64,000 nucleotides of DNA from Microbacterium oryzae (GTDB lineage Bacteria > Actinomycetota > Actinomycetes > Actinomycetales > Microbacteriaceae): contig NZ_JAUEPM010000005.1 of the NCBI RefSeq assembly GCF_030406385.1, forward strand, positions 1 to 64,000. The letters run 5' to 3'. The notes beneath the pieces were generated by a model. That model saw nothing but the letters and a program-made list of their open reading frames with translations. It was not told the DNA's origin and searched no databases. The position numbers and the translations under genes were made by a program. Shown piece by piece: positions 46,365-58,543 of this stretch (within the stretch, counting starts at the first letter, position 1; each line of letters begins with the position of its first letter).

Positions 46365-47465
46365 CTACTGAGCCAGCGGGCGTCGCGAGAGGCGCGTGAT
46401 GCGCGGCACCTCCGCCGTGGCGCCGGCGTCTGCGGGGACCACGATCTCCTGCGCGGCGGCGACGGCCACCCCGTCGACGTCGACGACCAGCTGCGCGTCG
46501 GCGGGCGTGCGCCGGGTCAGCACGGCGAGTGCGATGGGCCCGAGCTCGTGATGCCGCGCGACCGACGTGATGTGCCCCGCCTCGCTCTCCCCGTCGCGCA
46601 CCACCGCGCCGGGCGCGGGCAGCACGCTCTCGCTGCCGTCGAGGTGCAGCATCGCCACGCGGCGCGGCGGGTGCCCGAGGTTGTGCACCTTGGCGACCGT
46701 CTCCTGGCCCCGGTAGCAGCCCTTGTCGAGGTGCACCGCGCTGCGCAGCCAGTCGGTCTCGTGCGGCAGCGAGCGCTCGTCGACCTCCCGACTCCAGCGG
46801 GGTCGCCACGCCGCGATGCGGAGGGCCTCGGCCGCGAGCAGGCCGGCGACGTCGCCGTGCTCGGCGAGGGCGGCGGCCCCCGTCTCGTCGACGATCGCCT
46901 CGGCCCACGCCAGCTGCGTGCCGGGGTGCTCCTCGACGCGGGCGTACTGCCATCCCCCCTGTCCGACGTCCGTCCACGGGTCGTGCCAGACGAGCGGCCG
47001 GCCCGCGGGATGGAGCGCGGCGCCGGAGACCCGCTCCTCGGCAGCGCCGCCCGCGACGAACCCGACGACGCGGAGGTCGCGGCACTCGGCGACCTCGACG
47101 CGGGCGCGGAAGCGCATCATGCCGAGCCACTTCGCGAGCTTCGGGGCGTCGCCCGCGTCCGCGATGAGCCACGCCGCCTCGCCGTCGTCTACGACGGCGG
47201 CGGCGTGCTCGATGTGCCCGTGCGGGTCGAGGACGAGGAGCTCGGTGCTCGCACCCGGCGCGAGCCGCTTCAGCGCCTGGGAGGTGATGGAGTCGAGCCA
47301 GGTGAGACGGTCCTCCCCCGCGACCCGCACGACGGCGCGATCGCCCCGCGGCACGACCGCTCCGCCCGCGAGGAGGCGGCGCTGCTCGCGGACCGGATCG
47401 CCGAAGTGCTCGACGCCCTCGTCGCCGTTCACGGCACCGGGCAGCTGGGAGAAGGGATCGGTCAT
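46365..47465 (-). CDS. ygfZ: YgfZ/GcvT-family folate-binding protein
   Basis: 366 residues. The signature HLDKGCYRGQETVAKVHNLG with its conserved cysteine identifies YgfZ, a folate-binding factor for the assembly and repair of some Fe-S proteins. The N-terminal GcvT-like domain is complete. GACAAT stands 6 nt before the ATG, suggesting a leaderless mRNA. It follows the nitrobindin gene, the usual actinobacterial neighbour. Confidence 0.94.
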   Translation of the reverse strand: MTDPFSQLPGAVNGDEGVEHFGDPVREQRRLLAGGAVVPRGDRAVVRVAGEDRLTWLDSITSQALKRLAPGASTELLVLDPHGHIEHAAAVVDDGEAAWLIADAGDAPKLAKWLGMMRFRARVEVAECRDLRVVGFVAGGAAEERVSGAALHPAGRPLVWHDPWTDVGQGGWQYARVEEHPGTQLAWAEAIVDETGAAALAEHGDVAGLLAAEALRIAAWRPRWSREVDERSLPHETDWLRSAVHLDKGCYRGQETVAKVHNLGHPPRRVAMLHLDGSESVLPAPGAVVRDGESEAGHITSVARHHELGPIALAVLTRRTPADAQLVVDVDGVAVAAAQEIVVPADAGATAEVPRITRLSRRPLAQ

Positions 47466-47515
47466 GCTCCCATTGTCCGCCACCCGGCTCCGAGGCGGGC
47501 TCGGCGCGCGTGGGC

Positions 47516-48121
47516 TCAGTCGACGCGGGCGAGGCGCGCGGAGGCGTGCGAGCCCATCTCGCGGCCGAGTGCGGCGATGTCCCATGCCCACAGCAGATGC
47601 CCGTCGACCAGGCCGTACATGCGGGTCGCCGCCGCATAGGGCTTCGCGGCCGCGGTGCGCACGACGGCATCCGTGGCGATGTCGATGCGCGGGCCCTTTA
47701 CCTCGCCGAGGTACAGCTCGCTGACGCCGTCGGCGTGCACGAGATTCACCTCGATCTCGAACCCGCCGCCGTCCGTGCGCAGCTGCTCGACGTCGTCGGC
47801 GGTGCGGATGGGAGCGGTCTCGAGAGCGGGCAGCAGGCCGGGGCCGGGAGTGGCCGCGGTGGCGGGTCGCGAGAGGCGCCAGAAGCCCGTCTCGGCGACG
47901 AGCTGCTGCGCGGGACGCTCCCCGTCAGCGGCGAGCCACGCCGTCGCGGCGTAGTTCAGGTACGGGCCGCCGTCGTGGCTGAAACTCACGCGATGCGTGA
48001 ACTCGCCCTCGAAGTGCGCGTCGCCGACGCGGTAGTCGACGACACCGGTGCCTTCCCACACGCCGATCAGCCAGGACAGCGGAACGAGGTCGGCGGGGAG
48101 GTCGGTCGGAATCTCGATCAC
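47516..48121 (-). CDS. nitrobindin-like beta-barrel (FABP/DUF1794)
   Basis: 201 residues. The GxWxGxG signature is present as LIGVWEGTGVVDY. The barrel continues with RVSFSHDGGPYLNYAA and VNLVHADGVSELYLGEVKGP. Bacterial nitrobindins bind ferric heme and scavenge peroxynitrite or NO. It starts with GTG after GCGGAG and follows a 37-codon membrane protein gene by 16 nt. Confidence 0.91.
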   Translation of the reverse strand: MIEIPTDLPADLVPLSWLIGVWEGTGVVDYRVGDAHFEGEFTHRVSFSHDGGPYLNYAATAWLAADGERPAQQLVAETGFWRLSRPATAATPGPGLLPALETAPIRTADDVEQLRTDGGGFEIEVNLVHADGVSELYLGEVKGPRIDIATDAVVRTAAAKPYAAATRMYGLVDGHLLWAWDIAALGREMGSHASARLARVD

Positions 48122-48137
48122 GAGGCTCCGCCCTGAC

Positions 48138-48251
48138 TCAGCGCTGGCCGCGGAAGAGGTTGACGATCACTGCGCCGGAGCAGAAGGCGATCGCAAGACT
48201 CGCGAGGCCCAGCAGGCCGACGAAGAACAGTTCGAGGGCGACGAGATCCAT
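48138..48251 (-). CDS. 37-residue single-pass membrane protein
   Basis: A small gene with one hydrophobic helix: MDLVALELFFVGLLG, then a second apolar stretch ending VNLFRGQR. TAGACT (48262-48257) ends 5 nt before the ATG, the same leaderless layout as many larger genes here. It sits directly upstream of the nitrobindin gene. Function unknown. Confidence 0.62.
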   Translation of the reverse strand: MDLVALELFFVGLLGLASLAIAFCSGAVIVNLFRGQR

Positions 48252-48300
48252 GCGCTCAGTCTAGTCCGCTCGGGCAGGGCGCGGCGACCGCCGGGCAGAC

Positions 48301-48591
48301 TCAGTCGGGGACGATCGCGGCGAGGCTGAACAGCGCCGACAGCGCGCCCAGGAGCACCACGCCGCCGACCGCCGCCGCGGCGACGCGGAAGATGAAGCCG
48401 CGCGCCTGCCCGACCCGCAGCTCCGCCGCGAACGCGACGAGCAGGGTGGCGCCGGCCCCCACGGCGAACCAGCCCGCCTGGTCGGCCGCGGGCGCGAAGG
48501 CCCCGATGGCGATCGCAGCGAGGAGCGCGAACCCCCAGGTCACGACGAAGCCGAGGGGGAACCTGCGCGGGGCGACGTCTCGATCGGTCAT
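48301..48591 (-). CDS. small integral membrane protein, three TM segments
   Basis: 96 residues. After a charged N-terminus ([11 protein letters not shown]) three apolar helices follow: about 13-31, 38-56 and 65-92. GACAAT lies 7 nt before ATG 48591, which I prefer to ATG 48600. Divergent from glnR. No family assigned. Confidence 0.72.
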   Translation of the reverse strand: MTDRDVAPRRFPLGFVVTWGFALLAAIAIGAFAPAADQAGWFAVGAGATLLVAFAAELRVGQARGFIFRVAAAAVGGVVLLGALSALFSLAAIVPD

Positions 48592-48711
48592 GCCGTCCAT
48601 TGTCGGGGATGTCCCTGCACGCTCGGCGATGACGCCCCGTCGGGAGCCGACGCCGGCGCCCCCTATCATCGGAGACACGGGGCGGACCCCACCGCCGCGA
48701 AAGGACTTCGC

Positions 48712-49395
48712 TTGGCTCAGCTTCTCGTGCTCAGCTCCGCCCCCGGCGGAGAAGCCCCCCTGCCCGCGCTCGAACTCCTGAGCCATCGCGTGCGGACGGC
48801 CCCGGCCGACGCCGCCCACCTCGTGGACGCGGCCGACGCCGACGCGGTGCTCCTCGATGCGCGCGTCGACCTCGTCGGCGCGAAGTCGCTGTGCAAGCTG
48901 CTGGCGACCGCCGGCGTCTCCGCTCCGGTCGTGCTGATCGTCACAGAAGGCGGGCTCGCCGCGATCTCTCCGGAATGGGGCGTCGACGACGTCATCCTCG
49001 CCACGGCGGGCCCCGCCGAGGCGGACGCGCGGGTGCGTCTGGCCCTGGGGAGGCGCGCGCCGGCGGAGACCTCGGGGCGCATCCAGACGTCGGGCATCAC
49101 GATCGACGAGTCCGCCTACTCGGCGAAGGTCAACGGCAAGCCGCTTGATCTCACCTACAAGGAGTTCCAGCTCCTGCACTTCCTCGCGCTGCACCCCTCG
49201 CGCGTGTTCACGCGGGAGCAGCTGCTCAGCGAGGTCTGGGGCTACGACTACTTCGGCGGCACGCGCACCGTCGACGTGCACGTCCGGCGCCTGCGCGCGA
49301 AGCTCGGCGACCTGGAGCAGCTCATCGGCACCGTCCGCAATGTCGGCTACCGGTTCACGGCCGACGAGGACGAGACGCCGCGCGGAAGGGACTGA
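48712..49395 (+). CDS. glnR: GlnR-type OmpR-family regulator of nitrogen metabolism
   Basis: 227 residues from TTG, with AAAGGAC just upstream. The N-terminal receiver is atypical and has no full phosphorylation pocket, as in actinobacterial Gln[21 protein letters not shown] and [14 protein letters not shown] are close to known GlnR sequences. The winged helix reads [40 protein letters not shown] and [11 protein letters not shown]. It governs glutamine synthetase and ammonium uptake. ppk follows with its own -10 box. Confidence 0.95.
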   Translation: MAQLLVLSSAPGGEAPLPALELLSHRVRTAPADAAHLVDAADADAVLLDARVDLVGAKSLCKLLATAGVSAPVVLIVTEGGLAAISPEWGVDDVILATAGPAEADARVRLALGRRAPAETSGRIQTSGITIDESAYSAKVNGKPLDLTYKEFQLLHFLALHPSRVFTREQLLSEVWGYDYFGGTRTVDVHVRRLRAKLGDLEQLIGTVRNVGYRFTADEDETPRGRD

Positions 49396-49444
49396 GCCGC
49401 AATCCGTTCGCGCGAGCGCCCCCGGCGGGTGCCAGGATAGGCAC

Positions 49445-51624
<2,180 letters not shown>

Positions 51625-51628
<4 letters not shown>

Positions 51629-52569
51629 GCTCGAACCGTCGACCCGTGTACGCGGCGGGGTGCGTGGTCTGGCGCGAGCTGGACGGCGAGCTCCTCGTCC
51701 TGCTCGTGCACCGAGGCAAGTACCGCGACGTCTCCCTGCCGAAGGGGAAGCTGGACCCGGGCGAGATGCTCCCGCAGACCGCGGTGCGGGAGATCCACGA
51801 GGAGACGGGCCTGCGCGTCGCCCTGGGGCCATCCGTCGGCCAGTCCGTCTACATCCAGCCGTCCGGACGCGAGAAGATCGTGCACTACTGGGCCGCGGAG
51901 GCGACGACCGAGGCCATCCAGGCGAGCACGTTCGTACCCAACAAGGAGATCGCGGGGCTGGAGTGGGTGACCGTCGCCGCCGCCCGCGAGCGGCTGAGCT
52001 ACCCGGTCGACCAGGACATCCTGGACCGCTTCGAGCGGCTGCGGCGCTCGGCGAGCCTCCGAACCTTCCCCATCGTGGTGCTGCGGCACGGCAAGGCCGT
52101 CTCCCGCGACGACTGGGATGGCGAGGACGCGGACCGGCCGCTGCACCCTCGCGGCAAGGAGCAGGCGAAGGCCGTGGTGGGCGCGGTGAGCGCGTTCGGC
52201 GTGCGGAAGATCATCTCGAGCCCCGCCGAACGCTGCGTGAAGACCGTCGCTCCCCTCTCCAAGGCGCTGCACCGCCGCGTCACGAAGACCTCGCTCATCA
52301 GCCAGGACGCGTGGTCGGATGGCACGGCGGACGTCCGCGAGGTCGTGGGTCGCCGGGTGCGGGCCGGGCGGCCGTCGGTTCTGTGCAGCCACCGCCCGGT
52401 GATCCCCGCCATCCTCCGGGAGCTGGCCCTGGCCACGGGAACCGTCAAGGGGCCCGAGCTCGAGAGCGCATCGACCCTCGACCCCGGCGCGTTCGCCGTC
52501 GTGCACGTGTCGGTCGAGCACCCGGGAGCCGGAATCGTCGCGATCGAGACGCACAAGCCGGCTGCCTGA
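51625..52569 (+). CDS. mutT1: MutT1-like NUDIX hydrolase fused to histidine phosphatase
   Basis: 314 residues. Residues 1-140 are a NUDIX domain with the box [20 protein letters not shown] (41-60) and TGL. From about 150 it is a histidine phosphatase: [14 protein letters not shown] and a second His in [11 protein letters not shown]. This fusion is the mycobacterial MutT1 layout, which removes 8-oxo-dGTP and also acts on diadenosine polyphosphates. It is coupled to ppk by ATGA. Confidence 0.93.
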
Positions 52570-52599
52570 GGCCCGCACGAAGAGGCGTGCAACGCCGCC

Positions 52600-52605
52600 T
52601 ACAAT
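52600..52605 (+). promoter_or_regulatory. trpS -10 box (leaderless)
   Basis: TACAAT ends 6 nt before the GTG start of trpS. Confidence 0.6.
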
Positions 52606-52611
52606 CGTCAG

Positions 52612-53619
52612 GTGACTCAGAAAGCTCGCCTCTACTCGGGAATGCAGCCCTCGGCCGACTCTCTCCAGATCGGCAACTACATCGGGGCGCTCCTGCAGTG
52701 GCGCGACATGCAGGACACGTACGACGCGTTCTTCAGCGTCGTCGACCTGCACGCCCTCACCCAGCCGAACGACCCAGCCGAGCTGCGCGAGAAGACGCGC
52801 CGCACCGCCGCGCAGTACATCGCAGCGGGAATCGAGCCCTCGCGCTCGACCCTCTACGTGCAATCGCACGTGCGGGCCCACGCCGAGCTGGCGTGGGTGC
52901 TCTCGACGATCACCGGCTTCGGCGAGGCCGGGCGCATGACGCAGTTCAAGGACAAGTCGCAGCGCTACGGCGCCGACGCGACCAACGTCGGGCTGTTCAC
53001 CTACCCGATCCTCATGGCCGCGGACATCCTGCTGTACCAGACGCACGTGGTGCCGGTCGGCGACGATCAGAAGCAGCATGTGGAGCTCACGCGCGACCTG
53101 GCCGAGCGCTTCAACTCCCGCTACGGCGAGACGTTCCGGGTGCCGCAGCCGGTCATCCAGGCCGAGACCGCGCGGATCTACGACCTGCAGAACCCGGCGG
53201 CGAAGATGTCGAAGTCGGCCGAATCGCACGCGGGCGTCATCTGGCTGCTCGACGACGTCGACTTCACGGCGAAGAAGATCATGCGCGCGGTCACCGACAA
53301 CGACGGCGTGGTGCGCTACGACCGCGAGGGGAAGCCGGGCGTCTCGAACCTGCTGACGATCTACGCCGCGCTCACGGGGCGGCAGATCCCGGCCATCGAG
53401 GACGAGTACGCCGGTCGCGGCTACGGCGACTTCAAGAAGGGCCTCCGCGACGTGGTGGTGTCGGAGTTCGAGCCGGTGCGCGCCCGCGCGCTCGAGCTGC
53501 TGGACGACCCCGCCGAGCTCGACCGCGTGCTCGCGGTCAACGCCGAGAAGGCGGCGTCCGTCGCCGACGAGACGCTGAACGCCGTCTACGACCGGATGGG
53601 CCTGCTGCGCCGTGCATGA
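52612..53619 (+). CDS. trpS: tryptophanyl-tRNA synthetase
   Basis: 335 residues, class I synthetase. The N-terminal [20 protein letters not shown] holds the HIGH-type motif, and [14 protein letters not shown] is the KMSKS loop. It starts with GTG. The GTG of the next gene (GNAT) lies 8 nt inside its end, forming a two-gene operon. Confidence 0.97.
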   Translation: MTQKARLYSGMQPSADSLQIGNYIGALLQWRDMQDTYDAFFSVVDLHALTQPNDPAELREKTRRTAAQYIAAGIEPSRSTLYVQSHVRAHAELAWVLSTITGFGEAGRMTQFKDKSQRYGADATNVGLFTYPILMAADILLYQTHVVPVGDDQKQHVELTRDLAERFNSRYGETFRVPQPVIQAETARIYDLQNPAAKMSKSAESHAGVIWLLDDVDFTAKKIMRAVTDNDGVVRYDREGKPGVSNLLTIYAALTGRQIPAIEDEYAGRGYGDFKKGLRDVVVSEFEPVRARALELLDDPAELDRVLAVNAEKAASVADETLNAVYDRMGLLRRA

Positions 53620-54247
53620 TCTGCTGACCCTCCGCACCGGTCGCCTCGTCCTCGCCCCGCCCACCGAGGCGGACATCGACGCGATCCACCTGGCCTGCCA
53701 GGACGCCGAGGTGCAGCGCTGGACCACGGTGCCGTCGCCGTACACGCGACAGGACGCCGAGCAGTTCGTCGAGCTGACCGCCGAGCGGTGGCAGAGCGGC
53801 GAGGAGCTCACCTGGGCCATCCATGACGCCGCCGGCCTCGTCGGCATGGTCGGCCTGCACCGCATCGTCGACGGTGCGGCCGAGCTCGGCTACTGGATCT
53901 CCGCCGCCGCGCGTGGGCGCGGATACGGCGCCGAGGCCGGCTGCGCTGTCGTCGACTTCGCACTCGGGCCGATGCGCCTCGAGCGCCTGGAGTGGCATGC
54001 CGTCGCGGGGAACGTCGCCTCGGCGCGGCTCGCCCGCTCGCTCGGCTTCCGCTTCGAGGGCGTCCGCCGTCAGGGCACCCGCACCTCGGGACGCCGTGAA
54101 GACGCGTGGCTCGCCGGACTCGTGTCGGGCGACGACCGCTCCCCCGTGGACTGGCCCGTGCTCGCTCCGCTCGCGGCCGCCCTGCCGGTGATGCGGCGCC
54201 GCGCCCGCAGCGGCCGCGGCCTCCGCGCGGGCGCCGCCGCCCGCTGA
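53612..54247 (+). CDS. RimJ/RimL-type GNAT N-acetyltransferase (second copy)
   Basis: 211 residues from GTG, overlapping trpS by 8 nt. [37 protein letters not shown] and [16 protein letters not shown] are typical of the RimJ/L group. A basic, Ala/Arg-rich tail follows. Substrate unknown; probable modification of a protein N-terminus. Confidence 0.9.
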   Translation: MHDLLTLRTGRLVLAPPTEADIDAIHLACQDAEVQRWTTVPSPYTRQDAEQFVELTAERWQSGEELTWAIHDAAGLVGMVGLHRIVDGAAELGYWISAAARGRGYGAEAGCAVVDFALGPMRLERLEWHAVAGNVASARLARSLGFRFEGVRRQGTRTSGRREDAWLAGLVSGDDRSPVDWPVLAPLAAALPVMRRRARSGRGLRAGAAAR

Positions 54248-54282
54248 GTCGCGCGCGCGCCTTCCGGGAGGGGATGCGCATT

Positions 54283-54315
54283 CGGGAGGGCGATCCATCG
54301 GGGGTCGCCCTCCCG
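54283..54315 (+). terminator. terminator after the trpS-GNAT operon
   Basis: CGGGAGGGCGA and TCGCCCTCCCG form an 11-bp perfect stem with an 11-nt loop, 36 nt after the stop. Confidence 0.72.
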
Positions 54316-54353
54316 TTCGCGGTTCTCCTCCCGCGCGATGGCAGGATGGCCGC

Positions 54354-55217
54354 ATGCCAGAGATGCCGGAGGTGGAGGGACTCGTGCGCTACCTGCGCGC
54401 ACGCGCCGGGGGGCTCGTCATCGCGAAGGCGCGGCTCGCCGCCGTCGCCGCGCTGAAGACGTACGACCCGCCGCTGGACTCCCTCGAGGGCTCGCGGGTG
54501 ACCGGTGCCGGACGGCACGGCAAGTTCATCGACCTCGCGACGGATGGCGGCGCCCACCTCGTCTTCCATCTCGCGAAGGCGGGGTGGCTGCGATGGCACG
54601 AGACGCTGCCGGCGACGGTCATCAAGCCCGGCCGCTCCCCCATCGCCCTGCGCATCGGCTTCGACGACGGCTCGGGCTTCGACCTCACCGAGGCGGGCAC
54701 GAGGAAGTCGCTCGCCGTCTACGTCGTGCGCGACCCGGCGGAGGTCCCGGGAATCGCGCGTCTCGGGCCCGACCCGCTGTCCGACGGCTTCGACCGGGCC
54801 GCGTTCGGCGCACTGCTCGAGGGGCGTCGCACGCAGATCAAGGGGCTCCTGCGCGACCAGACGGTCATCGCCGGGATCGGCAACGCCTATTCCGACGAGA
54901 TCCTCCACGCCGCGCGCATGTCCCCTTACGCGCTGGCGGCGAAGCTCGACGAGGCCGAGGTCGATCGGCTCTACGAGGCGATGCGCACGACGCTCGCCGA
55001 GGCGATCGAGGCGGCTTCGGGCAAGCCCCCGGCCGACCTCAAGGACGCCAAGCGGCGGGGGATGGCCGTGCACGCGCGGGCGGGCGAGACCTGTCCCGTC
55101 TGCGGCGACACCATCCGCAGCGTGTTCTTCGCCGACACCGACTTCCAGTACTGCCCCACCTGTCAGACGGGCGGGAAGATCCTCGCGGACCGGCGGCTCT
55201 CGCGACTGCTGAAGTGA
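54354..55217 (+). CDS. Fpg/Nei-family DNA glycosylase
   Basis: 287 residues. It excises oxidised bases and cleaves the abasic site. Catalytic Pro2 and Glu3 (MPEMPEVEG), Lys57 in GRHGKFID, and the zinc finger CPVCGDTIRSVFFAD then YCPTCQTG are present. CAGGAT at 54342-54347 lies 6 nt before the ATG, which also rules out the second ATG three codons later. It may be Fpg or an actinobacterial Nei-like member. It precedes the FMN riboswitch. Confidence 0.92.
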   Translation: MPEMPEVEGLVRYLRARAGGLVIAKARLAAVAALKTYDPPLDSLEGSRVTGAGRHGKFIDLATDGGAHLVFHLAKAGWLRWHETLPATVIKPGRSPIALRIGFDDGSGFDLTEAGTRKSLAVYVVRDPAEVPGIARLGPDPLSDGFDRAAFGALLEGRRTQIKGLLRDQTVIAGIGNAYSDEILHAARMSPYALAAKLDEAEVDRLYEAMRTTLAEAIEAASGKPPADLKDAKRRGMAVHARAGETCPVCGDTIRSVFFADTDFQYCPTCQTGGKILADRRLSRLLK

Positions 55218-55265
55218 CCGGGAATACCGCCCCTCGAGCGCGGTTGATTATGCTGAGTGCGAAGA

Positions 55266-55408
55266 ACGTGCTCCGGGGTCGGTGAGAATCCGAACCGGCG
55301 GTGACAGTCCGCGAACCGCCCTCATGATGAGGGCGGCCGATCCGGTGGAAGTCCGGAACCGACGGTGATGCAGGCGCAGCCTGCGAGTCCGGATGAGAGG
55401 CAGCACGT
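55266..55408 (+). ncRNA. FMN riboswitch (RFN element)
   Basis: The P1 arms ACGTGCT and AGCACGT close a 143-nt element. Conserved cores are present: CTCCGGGGTCGGTGAGAATC, CCGAACCGGCGGTGACAGTC, CCGGTGGAAGTCCGG, ACCGACGGTGATG and AGTCCGGATGAGAGG. It senses FMN and represses the riboflavin operon downstream. A short GC hairpin (CGCCCGCTGCGGGCG near 55413-55430) between it and ribD could be the expression platform. Confidence 0.98.
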
Positions 55409-55468
55409 GACGACGCCCGCTGCGGGCGACGTTCGCGATCCCCCGGTGCCGAGACGGCGGAGGTTCGG

Positions 55469-56503
55469 ATGGCGTTCAGCGAGGCGGAGCAGCGGGCGAT
55501 GGCCCGCGCGCTCGAGCTCGCACGTCGCGGGCCCCGCAGCCGCAACCCGCAGGTCGGGGCGGTCCTCCTCTCCCCCTCCGGCGAGGTCCTCGCGGAGGGC
55601 TGGCATCGCGGCGCCGGCACCCCGCACGCCGAGGTCGCCGCGCTGTCGCACCTCGAGGGCGACGCCGCGCACGGCGCGACGGCCGTCGTCACGCTCGAGC
55701 CCTGCAACCACACCGGACGCACGGGTCCGTGCGCCGAGGCCCTCATCGCCGCCGGCGTCGCGCGCGTCGTTTTCGCGCTGCCCGACCCGGGTGAGGTCGA
55801 GGGCGGCGGCGGCGAGCGCCTCCGCGCGGCCGGCGTCGACGTCGACAGCGGCCTCCTCGCGGAGGAGGCGCGCGCGCTCCTCGAGCCGTGGATGACCGCG
55901 CGCACCCTCGGACGCCCGCACGTGACGGTGAAGTGGGCGCAGAGCCTGGATGGCCGCGCCGCGGCCGCCGACGGCACCAGCCGGTGGATCACCGGGCCGC
56001 TCGCACGAGCGGACGTCCACGCTCGCCGGGCGCAGGCCGACGCGATCGTCGTCGGCACGGGCACGCTCCTCGCCGACGACCCCGCCCTCACCGCGCGCGA
56101 CGCCGCCGGGCTCCGCCCGGCCCAGCCCGTCCCCGTCGTCATCGGGAGCGCCGAGATCCCCGCGGGCGCGGCCATCCGCCGTCACCCCCACGAGCTCCTC
56201 CACTACCCCTCGCGCGATCTCGACGCCGTGCTCGCCGATCTCCACGATCGCGGGATGCACCGCGTGTTCGTCGAGGGCGGACCGACCCTCGCGAGCGCCT
56301 TCCTCGCGGCGGGCCTCGTCGACCGCGTCCTCGTGTACCTGGCGCCGACCCTCCTCGGCGGAAGCCGCACCGCGATCGCCGATATCGGCGTGGCCAGCAT
56401 CTCCCAGCAGCGTCGGCTCGCCGTCGAGCAGATCGACCGCCTCGGCGACGATCTGCTCGTCGTGGCCCGCCCCGCCCCATCCGCCCCCGAAGGAGGCAGC
56501 TGA
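55469..56503 (+). CDS. ribD: bifunctional riboflavin deaminase/reductase RibD
   Basis: 344 residues. The deaminase domain (1-about 145) has the zinc site HAEVAALSH and EPCNHTGRTGPC. The reductase domain follows with TVKWAQSLDGRAAAADGTS and VFVEGGPTLASAFL. It carries out steps two and three of the GTP branch. It is the first gene after the FMN riboswitch, with GGAGG before the ATG. ribE follows after 1 nt. Confidence 0.97.
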   Translation: MAFSEAEQRAMARALELARRGPRSRNPQVGAVLLSPSGEVLAEGWHRGAGTPHAEVAALSHLEGDAAHGATAVVTLEPCNHTGRTGPCAEALIAAGVARVVFALPDPGEVEGGGGERLRAAGVDVDSGLLAEEARALLEPWMTARTLGRPHVTVKWAQSLDGRAAAADGTSRWITGPLARADVHARRAQADAIVVGTGTLLADDPALTARDAAGLRPAQPVPVVIGSAEIPAGAAIRRHPHELLHYPSRDLDAVLADLHDRGMHRVFVEGGPTLASAFLAAGLVDRVLVYLAPTLLGGSRTAIADIGVASISQQRRLAVEQIDRLGDDLLVVARPAPSAPEGGS

Positions 56504-56504
56504 C

Positions 56505-57260
56505 ATGTTCACCGGCATCATCGAGGAGATCGGCCGCATCACGGCGATCGAGCCCTCGGGAGACGGCGTGCGCCTGACGCTGCACGCTCCCCGCGTGATC
56601 GAGGACGTGCACCACGGCGATTCGATCGCCGTCAGCGGCGTCTGCCTCACCGTCGTCGACTGGACCGCCGACGGCTTCACGGCCGATGTCATGAGACAGA
56701 CGCTCGACATGTCCACGCTCGACGCGGCGCGGGTCGGATGGCCGGTGAACCTCGAGCGGGCGACCGCGTCGGGCGGACGGCTGGGCGGACACATCGTGCA
56801 GGGCCACATCGACGGGACCGGAACCGTCGTCGACGTGCGCCCCGGCGAACAGTGGCGGGTGGTGCGCATCGCGCTGGCTCCCGCACTCGCGCCGCTCGTC
56901 GTCGACAAGGGGTCCATCGCGGTGGACGGCGTCTCGCTCACCGTCAGCGCGGTCAGCCCCGCACACGAGCCGACGCCGTGGTTCGAGGTGTCGCTCATCC
57001 CCGAGACGCTCGAGGCGACGACCCTCGGCGAGCGCCGCGTGGGTGACCCGGTGAACCTCGAGACCGACATCCTCGCCCGTCACGTGCAGCGGCTGCTCTC
57101 GTTCGGCGCGAGCCGTCCTGCGCAAGCCGCTGGCGACCATCCGATCGCGCGCGCCCAGCGCGAGGCCGGTACCGGCGCCGAGTCCTCGTTCGCCACCTAC
57201 GACGTTCCCGCCGCCGACTTCGTCATCCTCCGTTCCACTCCCGAAGGGGGCTCCCGATGA
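56505..57260 (+). CDS. ribE: riboflavin synthase, alpha subunit
   Basis: 251 residues, somewhat longer than the usual 200-220 because of a C-terminal extension (from about 205). Two lumazine-binding repeats are visible: MFTGIIEEIGRI...VSGVCLTV and GGHIVQGHIDGTG...VDGVSLTVSAV. It dismutates two lumazines to riboflavin. Starts 1 nt after the ribD stop with AGGAGG; ends inside the ribBA start (ATGA). Confidence 0.96.
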   Translation: MFTGIIEEIGRITAIEPSGDGVRLTLHAPRVIEDVHHGDSIAVSGVCLTVVDWTADGFTADVMRQTLDMSTLDAARVGWPVNLERATASGGRLGGHIVQGHIDGTGTVVDVRPGEQWRVVRIALAPALAPLVVDKGSIAVDGVSLTVSAVSPAHEPTPWFEVSLIPETLEATTLGERRVGDPVNLETDILARHVQRLLSFGASRPAQAAGDHPIARAQREAGTGAESSFATYDVPAADFVILRSTPEGGSR

Positions 57261-58543
57261 GCCTTGCCAGCAAGCTGTCGACCATCCCGGAGGCCCTCGA
57301 CGCGATCCGCGCCGGGCGCCCGGTGATCGTCGCCGACGACGAGAACCGTGAGAACGAGGGCGACGTCATCCTGTCCGCGCAGCTCGCGACGCCCGAGGTC
57401 ATCGCGTGGGCGGTGCGCTACTCGTCGGGTTTCCTCTGCGCGCCGATGCCGCAGGAATGGGCGGACCGGCTCGACCTCCCCCCGATGGTCGCCGTGAACG
57501 AGGACGCCCGCTCGACCGCGTACACCGTGAGCGTCGACGCCGCCGAGGGCGTGACTACCGGCATCAGCGCGCATGACCGCGCGCGGACCGTGAACGTCCT
57601 GGCCGATCCCGACTCGACGCCGACGAGCCTCATCCGGCCCGGGCACATCCTGCCGTTGCGCGCGGTACCCGGCGGCGTCCGCGAGCGCTCGGGCCACACC
57701 GAGGCGGCCGTCGACCTCATGCGCCTGGCCGGCGTCGCACCGGTCGGCGTCATCGGCGAGATCGTCGAGGACGACGGCGACATGATGCGCCTGCCCGCCC
57801 TCATCGAGATGGGCGAGCGCGAGAACGTCCCCGTCATCACGATCGAGCAGCTCATCGCGTACCTCGAGGAGCACGAGCCGTCCTCGGCGGCGGCCGCGCC
57901 CTTCCGGCGCCAGGTCAGCCTGCGAGCGGACTCCACCGTCCCCACCTCGCACGGCGTCTTCCGCTTCCTGGCGTACAAGGACCGGATCACCGGCACCGAC
58001 CACCTCGCGATCGTGAAGGGCGACCTCTCCGACGGCGCTCCGCTCGTCCGCGTGCACTCGGAGTGCCTCACGGGGGAGGCCTTCGGCTCGCTGAAGTGCG
58101 AGTGCGGGCCGCAGCTCGACGCGGCGCTCGACGCGATCGAGCAGGAGGGCGGCGTGGTCATCTATATGCGCGGGCACGAGGGCCGCGGCATCGGCCTCAT
58201 CAACAAGCTGCGTGCGTACGCTCTGCAGGAGCGCGGCTACGACACCGTCGACGCGAACACGGCGCTCGGCCTGCCCGCCGACGCGCGCGACTACGCGGCC
58301 GCGGCCGGGATCCTCGCGGACCTGGGCGTCGAGAAGCTGCGCCTGCTGACCAACAACACCGACAAGGTGAGCCAGCTGCGCGCCCTCGGCCTCGAGGTCG
58401 TCGAGCAGGTGCCCCTCATCGTCGGCGTCGGGCCGAACAACCACCAGTACCTCGAGACCAAGCGCGACCGGATGGGTCACATCATCGGCGAGGAGGCGCT
58501 CGCCGCCGCCGTCGCCCAGATGCACGAAGGAGCAGGCAGATGA
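57257..58543 (+). CDS. ribBA: bifunctional DHBP synthase / GTP cyclohydrolase II
   Basis: 428 residues. The N-terminal RibB half has VADDENRENEGDVI, TGISAHDRA and RSGHTEAAVDLMRLAG. The C-terminal RibA half has VHSECLTGEAFGSLKCECG (zinc cysteines) and RGHEGRGIGLINKLRA. It feeds both branches of riboflavin synthesis. It is coupled to ribE and ribH by 4-nt overlaps. Confidence 0.97.
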   Translation: MSLASKLSTIPEALDAIRAGRPVIVADDENRENEGDVILSAQLATPEVIAWAVRYSSGFLCAPMPQEWADRLDLPPMVAVNEDARSTAYTVSVDAAEGVTTGISAHDRARTVNVLADPDSTPTSLIRPGHILPLRAVPGGVRERSGHTEAAVDLMRLAGVAPVGVIGEIVEDDGDMMRLPALIEMGERENVPVITIEQLIAYLEEHEPSSAAAAPFRRQVSLRADSTVPTSHGVFRFLAYKDRITGTDHLAIVKGDLSDGAPLVRVHSECLTGEAFGSLKCECGPQLDAALDAIEQEGGVVIYMRGHEGRGIGLINKLRAYALQERGYDTVDANTALGLPADARDYAAAAGILADLGVEKLRLLTNNTDKVSQLRALGLEVVEQVPLIVGVGPNNHQYLETKRDRMGHIIGEEALAAAVAQMHEGAGR

